DNA of 64,000 nt, taken from assembly GCF_901709675.1 (NCBI RefSeq), contig NC_051090.1:1423342-1487341 (forward strand), given 5' to 3'. Position numbers and translations under genes: made by a program. The notes beneath the pieces were generated by a model. The model did not search any database, had not been told where the DNA came from, and saw only the letters and a list, made by a program, of their open reading frames with translations. Position 1 is the stretch's first letter. Every line of letters begins with the position of its first letter. The stretch is from Syngnathus acus (lineage: Eukaryota; Chordata; Actinopteri; Syngnathiformes; Syngnathidae). Below, piece after piece: positions 23,001 to 33,100 of the stretch.

Positions 23001-26000
23001 ACATTTCCCTTAATTGTCTGAATTTATTTCAAACAATGAATGTAAATTTGTTCCACTGTCTATGCCAGCGACTTATAGTGACAGACAAAATAAACAAATG
23101 CATCTTCATTAGATAGCAAAATGCGTATGATTGACGTGTACCCAATGTTTCTGTCACATCTTTATTTAGTGGTGTGCCGTGAGATTTCTCGAGCTTCAAA
23201 TATGTGTCTTGGCTCCATAAAGGTTGAGAATCACTGGACTAATGTATGCATGATACTGTCACTTATATTTGACTGTTCAGGCATACACACATCCTGTTCA
23301 TGAAAGACAATGAGACAAATTAGATTTGAAAGGGGAAGTCAACTAAAAAATGACAACTAAGTATAAGTCAACTAAAAAATGACATCACTGTGCCTAAGAC
23401 TGAATTTGTCAAACACATTTATCGCACCTCTATAAACACTTGCGCATCTCATCTAGATAACGCGGATGGAGTATGTCCACACAAAAAGTCTGATATACCG
23501 AGATGTGAAGCCAGAAAACTTCTTAGTTGGGCGACCAGGAAGCAAAAGACAGCACACCATTCACATCATCGATTTTGGTCTGGCCAAAGAGTACATAGAC
23601 CCCGAGACCAAAAAACACATCCCGTACCGGGAGCACAAGAGTCTGACTGGAACGGCGCGCTATATGAGCATCAACACACATCTGGGAAAAGGTGAGTGAA
23701 AAAAAAAAACATCTTGATTCTCCTCTTGTTCATGAAACCATCAGCGATGAAACTACCGTGGCTGAATGAAAACATCTCGCACCTTCTTGTCGTTTTCAGA
23801 GCAAAGTAGGCGGGATGATTTGGAGGCCTTGGGTCACATGTTTATGTACTTCCTTCGAGGCAGCCTCCCTTGGCAAGGCTTAAAGGTATAGTATTGCATT
23901 GTTTGCTATACAGCGAGTGTTGTCAAGCTGTCTTCCGCTTTGATTTGACCATTTCCTGCTCCAGTCGGAGAAGACTTGAATTTTCAATCTCTAGACCACC
24001 TTGGGAAAACAATTCCATTCTCTCTCACAGGAGACATTTCAAGGTCCATCCTGTTGTTGTATTTTTAGAGTCTGAAACCTAAGCCAGGACATCAAAGTCT
24101 CAATTTCAGCCTAAAGTCTCACTTGCATGGATTATTTTCTATTTATTGTTTTGCCTTGAATTGCAAAAATTACTTTGGAGGAAATGGATGTGTTGTCGGC
24201 CAGTTCCTTTTTGAGCAGATGACAAAAATAATCTACTCAGATACTGTTGTTGTCCAATGATGGATTTGTCACTAGGTACGATCCAGGCTGCCTCTCTTGC
24301 AAATAATAAGAGCAGAGTGAGACATCTGAGCATTTGTTATGTGGGAGGAAGCCTGTTGTTGATGAATATGAGGGATGGACCACTGTGGGGGAGGTTGCAT
24401 GGCTCAGCCCGGGCCAACTTTTCTTCGATATGTAACATGGCAGAAAGCATCAAATGCGGTCACCAGGCTATCATGACCACTTCTGGAAGTGACCACATCC
24501 ACAAACCGGTGTTGCTATGATGCATCTTTTCTCTTTCCTTTTTAGGCGGAAACTTTGAAGGAGAGGTATCAAAAAATTGGGGACACCAAACGAGCAACCC
24601 CGATAGAAGTACTTTGTGAAACCTTCCCCGGTCGGTGCAACTAGAGTAGATTGGCATCATTGAAGCGTTCCTTTCTTTGGATCCTAACGCATCTTTTGAT
24701 ACAGAAGAGATGGCCACCTACCTGCGATATGTGAGGAGGCTGGACTTCTTTGAGAAGCCCGACTACGACTACTTGCGGAAGCTCTTCACTGATCTGTTTG
24801 ACAGAAACGGCTACGTCTTTGACTATGAATATGACTGGGTTGGCAAATCCCTGGTGAGTGCCCTCTAGTGTACAAATTGTGCATTACACTGGGCTGCATT
24901 TTGTTAGAATAGTCCAACTAACTACAGTTCATTCAGAAATGATATGTTATATATTTGTCTTACTTGCGCCATCTCTCAAGCTCCGTCAGGTTGTATTTTT
25001 AATTCTTTTTGTGTTTGTTGCAGCCCACACCGATCGGCCCCATCCCTAGTGATGCTCCCCTGCAGCCCAGCAGCAGGGACAAAGCACAACAGCAGACCAA
25101 AAACCAGGTGAGCTCACGAGGAACGCTGCATAAACAACACACACGCACACGCACGCTTGCCAATCCGCCGACTGACCGACCAACCAACCCAGTCATTCAA
25201 GTTCCTCTGCCTGATTGTTCTTGCTGTATCCAACTGTAAGCAACTTCCTTGAGAAAATGGCTGCCATTCATTTCCTCCTGTTCACCACACATTAATGCAT
25301 AAGTGACTCATTTGTTCCAAGTCTCCCGCCAGACAATATACATTTACAGTCACGAGTTGAATTTTGCTGCATTCGCTGTCAACCAAATCACTGTTTTGGT
25401 GTCGACTTTATTTTTGATACCATGCCACTCTAAGCTTTGGTCATTGCATGCATGAGTTGAAAATGCAGACTGCATTGTTCATACCAGTGATGACAATAGG
25501 GTGTGAGCAACTCTTTCCTTTCATTTTACCAGCCTTATCCCAGCCTTGCCTTTTATTTTTAGCCTGGGTAAAAGATGAATCATTTGGAATGAACACATTT
25601 CTGATCGACACAAATATGTAATTATCCGTCATGAGAGCGTTTCATTGTTTCCATAAGGGGCAGAAAGGGCGTGACACTTAAGATCTTACGCTTGACTCGG
25701 TAGCGTCAATTGCATCTTTTTCATTTTGACCTCACGCCCCTTCTCGTTGCCCGTAGCTGTAAACCGCAACATCCATACTAGGCGATGGGGAAGTACTAAA
25801 AAATGTCAATTCTCTGCAAATTGACAGCACAATCTCATCGTACATAAGTTTGATCAAGGCTGTTTTTCTTTGACTCCCGCATGACTTTGTAAGTGTGTCG
25901 ATCTGTGCTTCATATGAATTTTGCTTCCCTCTTCTCCTCTATTTAACATAGTAAGTCTTAACAAGCCTGCTTCTGCTTGGGAGATGTCTTCTGTAATTGT

Positions 26001-27230
26001 TTTGTTTCTTTTTGTTTTTCTTTCTTTCTTTTGTTTTTACTCACCTACCCCACCTCTTCCTTGTCCCCCCCCCTCTCTCCCTCACAACTCACCCCCAAAT
26101 CCCACAACATGGGATCCCCTCACCTCCTTGCCCTCCCCCTCCCCTTTCACCACCACCACCACCACCACCACCACCACCTGCGTCTTCAACCTTTTTTGCT
26201 ATTGCATCAAGTCGCCTGAGCCAAAAGGAAGTGAGTCTCAGCCCACCCCTGTGACCAATAAGGAGACTTTGGGGTCACACCTCACAGCTGAGCGGCTGGG
26301 GGGCTCTGTCCAGGTACTGCTGCTGCTTGGATGGCAAGTGCATGAAGCTGTATGGTTATGCGTGTGCTCTCTCTCTCTCTCGCTCTCTCTCTCTCTATCT
26401 CTCTCATCCCTCACACACTTCACGCTACCTGTGCCTGTGCTTTGGCCAACCCTCTGCCGTGTGCGTACATTGAACTGTCTGATTCCCCCGTGTGTTTGTT
26501 GTTTTGCTCTCCCAGCAGCAATTGCTTCATCTGCTAATTGCCTGTGACGTGAGAGGGAGGAGGGGGGGTGGCTGACTGTACAGCGATGACATCTAGCAGC
26601 AACTCTCATGACATGATGATTCCGTTAGCTAAATGCCGGTGCTTTACAATGAATCGATTATTTTCCACTCATAACAATTCAAATTTCCATCGCCATCTGC
26701 TCCCAAGTAGGTATTTGGCAGCGCTCCTGAAATCAGAAGCCTTCATTGTTAATGCTGCAAATCAATGACGCCACCCAGTGTTGAGCCAATAGTACTGCAG
26801 CATGTAAGCTATTGTGAAGTTGCTTTAGTTGGAGCACTCCCAAGTTACTGCGCAAAACGATCCGCTCAAAGATGGCTGGCAATCACTTATAGTACGAGTT
26901 GTGGTTCTTTGCATTGTCACCCGCCAACCCATGGGTGTGAGTGGGTTTTTAGTTCTCTGCTCTCTTTGTTTGGTCATGCAGGTGATGAGCTCAACAAATG
27001 GCGAGCTGAACACGGATGATCCCACAGCTGGACACTCAAACGCTCCCATCACTGCTCCCACCGAGGTTGAAGTGGCCGACGAAACCAAGTACGAGACTTG
27101 AGAGGAAATGTCTCGCTATTGTACTATTGTAAGAATGTTGTTTTGAACACCAAGGCCTTGTCTGTTCATGCTCAGGTGCTGTTGTTTCTTCAAAAGGAGA
27201 AAGAGGAAAGCTCTCCAGAGGCACAAGTGA
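14075..27230 (+). CDS. csnk1g2: Casein kinase 1 gamma 2
   Basis: Eleven coding exons: 14075-14302, 21001-21070, 22705-22853, 23457-23691, 23800-23885, 24546-24630, 24705-24853, 25024-25107, 26212-26313 (cassette), 26982-27088, 27176-27230. With all exons the protein is 449 residues; without the cassette it is 415, the length I recall for human CSNK1G2. Start [15 protein letters not shown] is as in CSNK1G2. The P-loop GCGNFG is at 53-58, the ATP-binding lysine at 75, the catalytic loop YRDVKPEN has Asp165, and DFG starts at Asp188. The tail ends [15 protein letters not shown], a cysteine-plus-basic motif used for palmitoylation and plasma-membrane targeting in the gamma subfamily. Known role: Ser/Thr kinase at the membrane, including phosphorylation of LRP6 in Wnt signalling. 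Paralogues G1 and G3 are the alternatives; the N-terminus and the synteny with rexo1 favour G2. Confidence 0.93.
16809..17179. mobile_element. Fold-back (long inverted repeat) MITE-like element
   Basis: The left end AAAGGGGAAGTCAACCC and the reverse complement of the right end (TGTAAAGGGAAACTTTTGAA) start an imperfect inverted repeat over almost the whole 371 bases. Paired landmarks include TTTGTGGAAT, CACTTGCTGTC.ACT, AAAATGACATCACAG and CCAATCAC.GC. The centre is near CTTCGGAAATTTGG at about 16991-17004. A GATG repeat interrupts the right arm. A short relative of the left end recurs at 23329-23350. No transposase is present, so it is non-autonomous; the family name is not known to me. Confidence 0.65.
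20973..20992. repeat. Poly-C tract upstream of a csnk1g2 acceptor
   Basis: An almost pure C run sits in the polypyrimidine tract directly before the acceptor at 21000 (CCTCTTACAG). Homopolymer length should be treated with caution in any assembly. Confidence 0.7.
26148..26178. repeat. (CAC)n trinucleotide repeat before the cassette exon
   Basis: About ten CAC repeats within a long C-rich intronic tract, 34 bases upstream of the cassette exon. The histidine run it could encode is not in a supported exon. Confidence 0.8.
26212..26313 (+). CDS. csnk1g2: Cassette exon of csnk1g2 (34 residues)
   Basis: Exactly 34 codons, in phase 0 on both sides, so skipping keeps the frame. The exon ends [13 protein letters not shown], closely like the end of an optional exon I recall in human CSNK1G3 (AHLAADRHGGSVQ). 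The acceptor is weak (ATCAAG|T). Upstream lies about 180 bases of C/T-rich sequence and a CAC repeat; downstream lies a CT repeat (26366-26405). This context suits pyrimidine-tract-protein control. It inserts between the kinase domain and the tail, at residues 363-396. Confidence 0.75.
26366..26405. repeat. (CT)n microsatellite after the cassette exon
   Basis: Nearly pure CT dinucleotides, interrupted once by CG and once by AT, about 50 bases downstream of the cassette-exon donor. Confidence 0.8.
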
Positions 27231-28144
27231 ACCAAGCGATTGGAGAGAACTTGAAACCTTGTTGTCACTGTCAAGTTTTAAATGGAAGCAACTACACAGA
27301 CCCTCGCCCCCCTCCCTGTCCTTTTCTCTACCCAGCTTCCCCCCGCCTCTTTACCCCCCCCTCCCTCACTTGACTTCCCACCCCCACTTCCCTTCCGCCA
27401 TCCCTGCTTCTATCTTTCTCGTTCTCAGTGCTCCCTGGCTGCTGATGTGTTAAAGGAACGTTGCGGTCAGACTGACTCCCAACAGACTCTGATTCCTTAA
27501 TCGGCAGAAAAAGACTCGGAGGGAGGGAGGGGGGAAGAGAGGCTTGAGAAAAAAACGTTTTAAAAAGCTGTAACAATGAAACTGTGGCGTGAATATGAAA
27601 AAAGATACTGTTTGAAACAGTTGTTGTATTCTAGATTCCATAAAGAAGGTTTGTTGTTCCAACAGTGAGCTGTTGATCAGGGGGAACCATCAGAATTCTG
27701 CTCCTCAACAAATTGTTTATTGCTTTCCTTTTCTTCCTTTGGTGTGTGTTTTGGGATCAAAGTTGAGAGGAAAGGTGAAAATACGATCATATTAAATCCA
27801 AGCGACACGGCAAGCTTTTCATCTATAACAGAATTTGGAGCATTTTTATGTTTTTTTTTTTCTTTTTTGTAATTGAATCCTCAGTTTTTGAAGTCAAATC
27901 CCTGCTTTGAAGACTTATTTTTATGTTGTAGTGTTCTGGAGTTCCATTTTCCCCTTCCTCTGGCTTTCTTTTTGTCTGTCAACGTGGACTTTGTAGCACA
28001 GTCACTGGCCTCAGGTACTGTGGAAGATTGAGAGAAACCGATATTAAGCTCTCTTACTATTATTGCACTTTTGGGGAAAAAAACAGAAAACAATTACAGT
28101 GGAAACTTTAGGTTTGGAATTAACAATTACGAAAAACAAAACTT

Positions 28145-28150
28145 AATAAA
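28145..28150 (+). promoter_or_regulatory. csnk1g2: AATAAA polyadenylation signal, csnk1g2
   Basis: First clear AATAAA after the csnk1g2 stop, giving a 3' UTR of about 0.9 kb. A pyrimidine-rich stretch (27300-27430) lies inside the UTR. Longer forms ending further downstream cannot be excluded. Confidence 0.5.
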
Positions 28151-28159
28151 GACTGATCT

Positions 28160-29340
28160 AGGAAGAGTCCTTCACGACGCTTATATCTGAGTTATGGCAA
28201 AAGATGTTGATTTACATGGGGAAAGATGTCTTTCAACTTTTATTTCTTACATCAGAATAATTTACCAGGAAATCATAGTTTGTGCCTTTCTAAGTAAAAT
28301 GTTTAAAGCTCAACGAGTGTCCCGCCATGACGTTTTATCTAATCTCTCCCAAATGTTTACAGGATTCCTGTGTGAATGTGCAAATTACGAGTGCGATCAA
28401 TGGACGTGCACGACACTTTTGCTACACACTATACAGTTTCCCTCTGTTAATGCATCTGTGAGGTGGTGTGGTGTGTTCGTTTTTTTAGGCTGCAAATGAA
28501 GAAAGTGTGACCAAATCATTTGGAGGGTTAGAATAACGCAATTGCAGTATGGGGACTTATTGGCTCCTGCTTTCAAAATGCACTTTCACTTTGTTTTAAT
28601 TAAATGTACACACAGTTAATGGACATATATGCATGGATGAGATGTGAAAAAAGTGGCCAGACCGGATGGTTGGAGTTGTAAAATGTCATGTTACTCTGTG
28701 TGTACTTGTCACCTGATCGCAACCCATTTATCGCCTTTTTGAAAAGACTTTGGACCTACAAAACAGCCAGCATATTTCCACCACATACTCGTCTCAACAG
28801 CAGAGAAGAAAACACAGTATCTCTGTATAGCATTCCCTGCCTTTCCAAAGGTTGAACTTGCTTTTGTTTGAGATACAGCAGTTTATTAGTGTAGTTTAAC
28901 ACGACACTGCATCATAATTAACATTTTGATCATACAAACTATTTTATACACAGTATAAAGCTACCTAAAAGATGGCACGCTACAAAGCATTTTTACACTA
29001 TAGAAAATTAGAATCACTACAGCACAATAGGTCTTCTGTCTAATGTGACTTTTTTCCCCTTACTGAGTCACTCAGCAACAGTATTATCTTATATGATTAT
29101 TTACACCATTTATTTCGAATGTGTGCGTGTGTGTGTTTGGAGAGAGGGCGGAGGAGTACTGGACAGATTCAAATTTATTGTTTGGTTTGATTGATGTAAG
29201 GTTGTCAGTTCCACTTGTTTGCACGGATTACGATGTATTGGGGATGTTCTACAGTATTGTTTGCCATCAGTTTCTCATGTTTTTTAAAGTTCTACAAGTA
29301 TTTGGAGGGTTTGGGGTACACGATACCTTCGGAAGCCTAT
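28160..29340. other. Intergenic region between csnk1g2 and mfsd12; no gene seen
   Basis: Mostly AT-rich with no exon-like frames. It could contain a longer csnk1g2 3' UTR. Nothing else was recognised. Confidence 0.45.
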
Positions 29341-29345
29341 GTTGG

Positions 29346-29365
29346 ACTTCATTTCCCACAATGCA
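29346..29365 (+). promoter_or_regulatory. mfsd12: ZNF143/Staf-type promoter motif upstream of mfsd12
   Basis: The 20 bases ACTTCATTTCCCACAATGCA closely match the long ZNF143/THAP11 promoter site, whose consensus core is ACTACA(A/T)TTCCCA.(A/C)ATGC. Such sites mark TSS-proximal regions of vertebrate housekeeping promoters. It lies about 0.8 kb before the mfsd12 ATG and about 230 bases before a good donor (GCCATCG|GTAAAT, after 29596), so the promoter and non-coding exon of mfsd12 are placed here. Confidence 0.6.
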
Positions 29366-29399
29366 TCTGGCCGTCATCTTTCGAAACAGCTTTCTAGGC

Positions 29400-29596
29400 A
29401 TTTTTTCTTTTTTAAGACAAGCGTGGACATGGGTTGTGTCTCAAGTGTTAAGCCTTTATATGTATTTTTTTTTACTTGCCTCTGGCTTGAGAGTAATGGA
29501 ACGTATCTCGCTATGACGCTGTGATCCGAATGGAGAAGTGGAACCACGACACGCGTGTCAAGAAAAAGACACGAAAACGGAAGTTTGAAGCCATCG
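29400..29596 (+). other. mfsd12: Probable mfsd12 5'-UTR exon, with an ATG-started frame
   Basis: The segment lies downstream of the ZNF143-like site and ends at a donor after 29596. It contains an ATG at 29530 opening MEKWNHDTRVKKKTRKRK and more, up to the donor. If joined to the exon carrying the mfsd12 start (acceptor CCGCAG before 30117), this frame would run past the mfsd12 ATG in another phase, acting as an overlapping uORF. It could instead be a separate small product. Not recognised. Confidence 0.3.
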
Positions 29597-30124
29597 GTAA
29601 ATATTTGAGCAAAAATATTTTCAGACTTGTTTTGAGACTTGAGTGACAAGTTTCACCAGGTGGATTCCCCCCCCCCCCCCTTTTCTGTCAGCCGTAGCAG
29701 TTTTTGTTTGTGCATTGTCAGGAACAGAAAGAAAGGAAGTACTTTTGGTCACGAGTGAAAGGCACTCATAGCTTGATTATTCATCTTTACATTGTCTGGA
29801 AGCGTTAAAAGCCAAGTCACCCGTTCTATTAATCATATCAAGGAGGAGGAGAATGGATACGTAACCCTGACTAGAAAGCTCCTCCTATGATGTAGGCGCT
29901 CAAGAATGCCATTTCATGTTCAGTATTCCATCAAGTTCGGATTAGTTTCAACGGGGCTGTGTGATCATCTTTCACGCGATTTCATTTGATGCTTCATGCA
30001 GCAGATTTTCGTAAAAGCTGACTTAGATGTTCCTGTTTTAGTGACACTATTGTATATTTGTAAATCCAACAAGGACAGACCTCTAAATTGTAAATAAAGA
30101 CACTTGAATCCGCAGCAAGTCATC

Positions 30125-33100
30125 ATGGAGCCATGTGCCCCGGTCGAGAGGGAGATAAGGACCTTGTCACTTTGCCGGCGTTTGTGTTATGCCGTCGGGC
30201 ATTTTCTCAATGACTTGTGCGCCTCGATGTGGTTCACCTATCTGCTGGTCTACCTGCACTCGGTCCTGGGTCTTCGGAGCACCTTTGCTGGAGTGCTGCT
30301 GCTCGTCGGACAGGTGGCAGATGGAGTGTGCACTCCAATCATTGGATACGAATCTGACAGAAGTCCCTCCATGAGACACGGCAAGAGAAAAAGCTGGCAT
30401 TTGTTGGGTGAGTTCAGAAGCATTTATTCCTGTAGTACTGTGCTGAAGGGGCAAAAAAAAAAAAAAACTATAACAGGAAGCAAGAGTATGCAGCATTTAA
30501 GTAGTTTTAATCCATCTGCTTCACCTAAAAGTTAAACTCAAATGTACAGATTGAAATACTATTTAACCTTTCATGCATGAATTAGACAAATTTTTGTTCT
30601 CTAAGCATAGACAAAATCTTTTTTAAGCTATGGATTTTCAAAAAAATCTCCAATCAATCAAATATTTCAATTAAAAATATAAAGCTGTTCAGTAAATAGT
30701 AGATGGATGGATGGAAATGTATACAATTGTTTTCCAATGCCAGGCAACAACATGCTGGCGGCCCCAGGCTCATGCGGCCTCGGCCTCGGCCTGGATCCAC
30801 ACTTAAGAGTTGCCTCAATTGAGAATTTCCCCAAAAAGTTTGCGTGATCAATTTTAAGTGGTAATAACACAGTACACCAGTAGATGGCACTACTATGTGC
30901 CATGGTGGCAAGGTACCTATTATTTAAAAATGTTCTTTTTGAGAGTGCCGTCACCGTGATGGCAAACAAACGCGAGAGGTTCTAGTTTTCTTCGGAAGGA
31001 AAAGCCATGTAAATGTCATATTAGTCACCCCTTCATGTTATTATGTCCTTTATGTTGTTAACAAAAAGTAGAATTTAAAATGTGGAGTTTTTCACAATTG
31101 TGGCCTGCAAAACAAAAACTACAATAAAATCAAATTGAGCATGTTCTAATTCTACCCACTGATGTCAATTTGTTTGAGCCTAAATTCATTTAATTGTATC
31201 ATACGTAGTGCTCCAATAAATATCAAAGGGAAATTAGTTTTGAATAAACTTGATTTTGAAAATCCTAACATCTCCAAATATTTTAAAATGTGCAACCCAA
31301 TTTTCAAAGTCTTGACAAATGTTCAAGTGCCGCAATGCTCGTGACATGGCACGTTTTCCTTTTTTTTTGCCTTCTCAGAATTTGTTTTCCAACTGGTTTG
31401 TTTGTGTTGTTTGTTGAAAAAGCTCATTGCACATCAAAGTCAACGTCTGCTTTCTTGTCAATTTCTTCACATGCCAAGCCACACAAAGAAATCGAAATTA
31501 CGTTCCCACTATCCCACGGTGACAAGACATAGTACACAATATGCATACAAGTAAACAACACAAAAAATAAAAACAAGAAGGCACAAACAATGACTAAATA
31601 AGAGTGATGAATAAATAATAAATAAAGAAATAACAATAAATAAGAGGAGCAAGTGTGCATACAGCAGACAGTCAGAATAGAGCGCAAAAGTCGCAGCCGA
31701 GGGGGGAGAGAGTTCAGGATCCTAACAGCCTGGAGTATGAAGCTGTTGGTGAGTCTGGTGGTGCGGGAGCGCAGGCTCCTGTACCGCTCTCTTCCCAGAG
31801 GGCAGAAGATCGAACAAAGAGTGAGCGGGGTGACTCACATCACACACAATCGCGGTCGCCTTGCGGGTGAGATGGGAGGTGTAAATATCCTTCAGGGAGG
31901 GGAGTGAAGCACCAATCATCTCAGCAGCCGTGTTCACTATGCGCTGCAGGGCCTTCATGTTGTATTCAGTGCAGCTACCACCCCAAACAGCGATCCAACT
32001 GGAGAGGACGCTCTCAATGGTGCCACGGTAAAATGTAGTCATGACGGCCGGAGGAGCACTTGCTCGCCTGAGTTTCCGCAGGAAGTACAGGTGGCGCTGA
32101 GCTTTCTTCGCCAGTGATGCAGAGTTGGTGGACCAGGAGAGATCCTCACTGATGTGCACCCCCAGGAATCTGGTGCTGCTCACTCTCTCCACCACAGCAC
32201 CGTCGCTGGTCAGCGGCAGGTGTTGGGTGTGACCCTTCCGGAAGTCAGCAACAATCTCCTTGGTCTTGTTGACGTTCAGCAGGAGGTTGTTGTCCCTGCA
32301 CCATGTGGTCAGAAGGTCAACCTCCAACCTGTATTGAGTCTCGTCGCCCTTGGTGATGAGACCCACCAGAGTCGTGTCGTCAGCAAATTTCACTATGCGG
32401 TTGTCGCTGTAGGTTGCAGTGCAGTCATGCGTCAGCAGGGTGAAGAGCAGCGGACTGAGCATGCAGCCTTGGGGGGCCTCCGTGCTCAGCGTGATGCTGC
32501 TTGCGGAGTTTCATTTCCCCCCCACAAATTTCATAGAGTACAGTTGAATGAATTGTTGCTGACCATAAATGCTCAAACTGCTTCGGGCTGCTTGTCAAAC
32601 TTGGCCATACAGTACAATAACTTAAAAAGGAATTCTTTTCAAAGTCAGATGACTGCGCTTTGATACTCTGCCCCCGTGATATCCTAACTTTGGTTTAAAA
32701 CATTGAGCATTGTTTGTGTTTTTTGAAATCAGATTTTTGGCTTCTCATAATTACTTTTCTCCTGAATACCACTTAACACGCAAGTCAAACATTGGTGTAC
32801 ACCAGATGGATTTTTTTCTTTTTTTCAAACAATGACTAAAATTCTAATTGTGAAAGTACCTTTGGCTGACAATTCTATTTCTCCTGGCAGGAACCATCTG
32901 TGTTATCCTGTCTTTCCCTTTCATTTTCAATCCCTGCCTGGCGTGCTCAGCAAACACTCCCCAATGGGCCAAGGTGGTCTACTTTGCCCCCTTCATCATC
33001 ATCTTCCAGTTTGGCTGGGCGGCCACTCAGATCTCTCACCTCTCCCTCATCCCAGAGCTGGTGTCCAGTGAGAGCGCCAAGGTGGAGCTCACCGCGTACA

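Noticed and set aside
25977-26254. Frame with a poly-histidine or poly-proline run before the csnk1g2 cassette exon
   Set aside because: It spans intronic C-rich and CAC repeat sequence; only the 102 bases from 26212 fit splice sites and homology.
26238-26609. 123-codon minus-strand frame over the cassette exon
   Set aside because: Shadow of the CT repeat and the plus-strand exon; no homology or splice context.
31722-32462. Host gene of 246 residues on the minus strand
   Set aside because: It is the reverse-transcriptase C-terminal part of a LINE, truncated at its 5' end.
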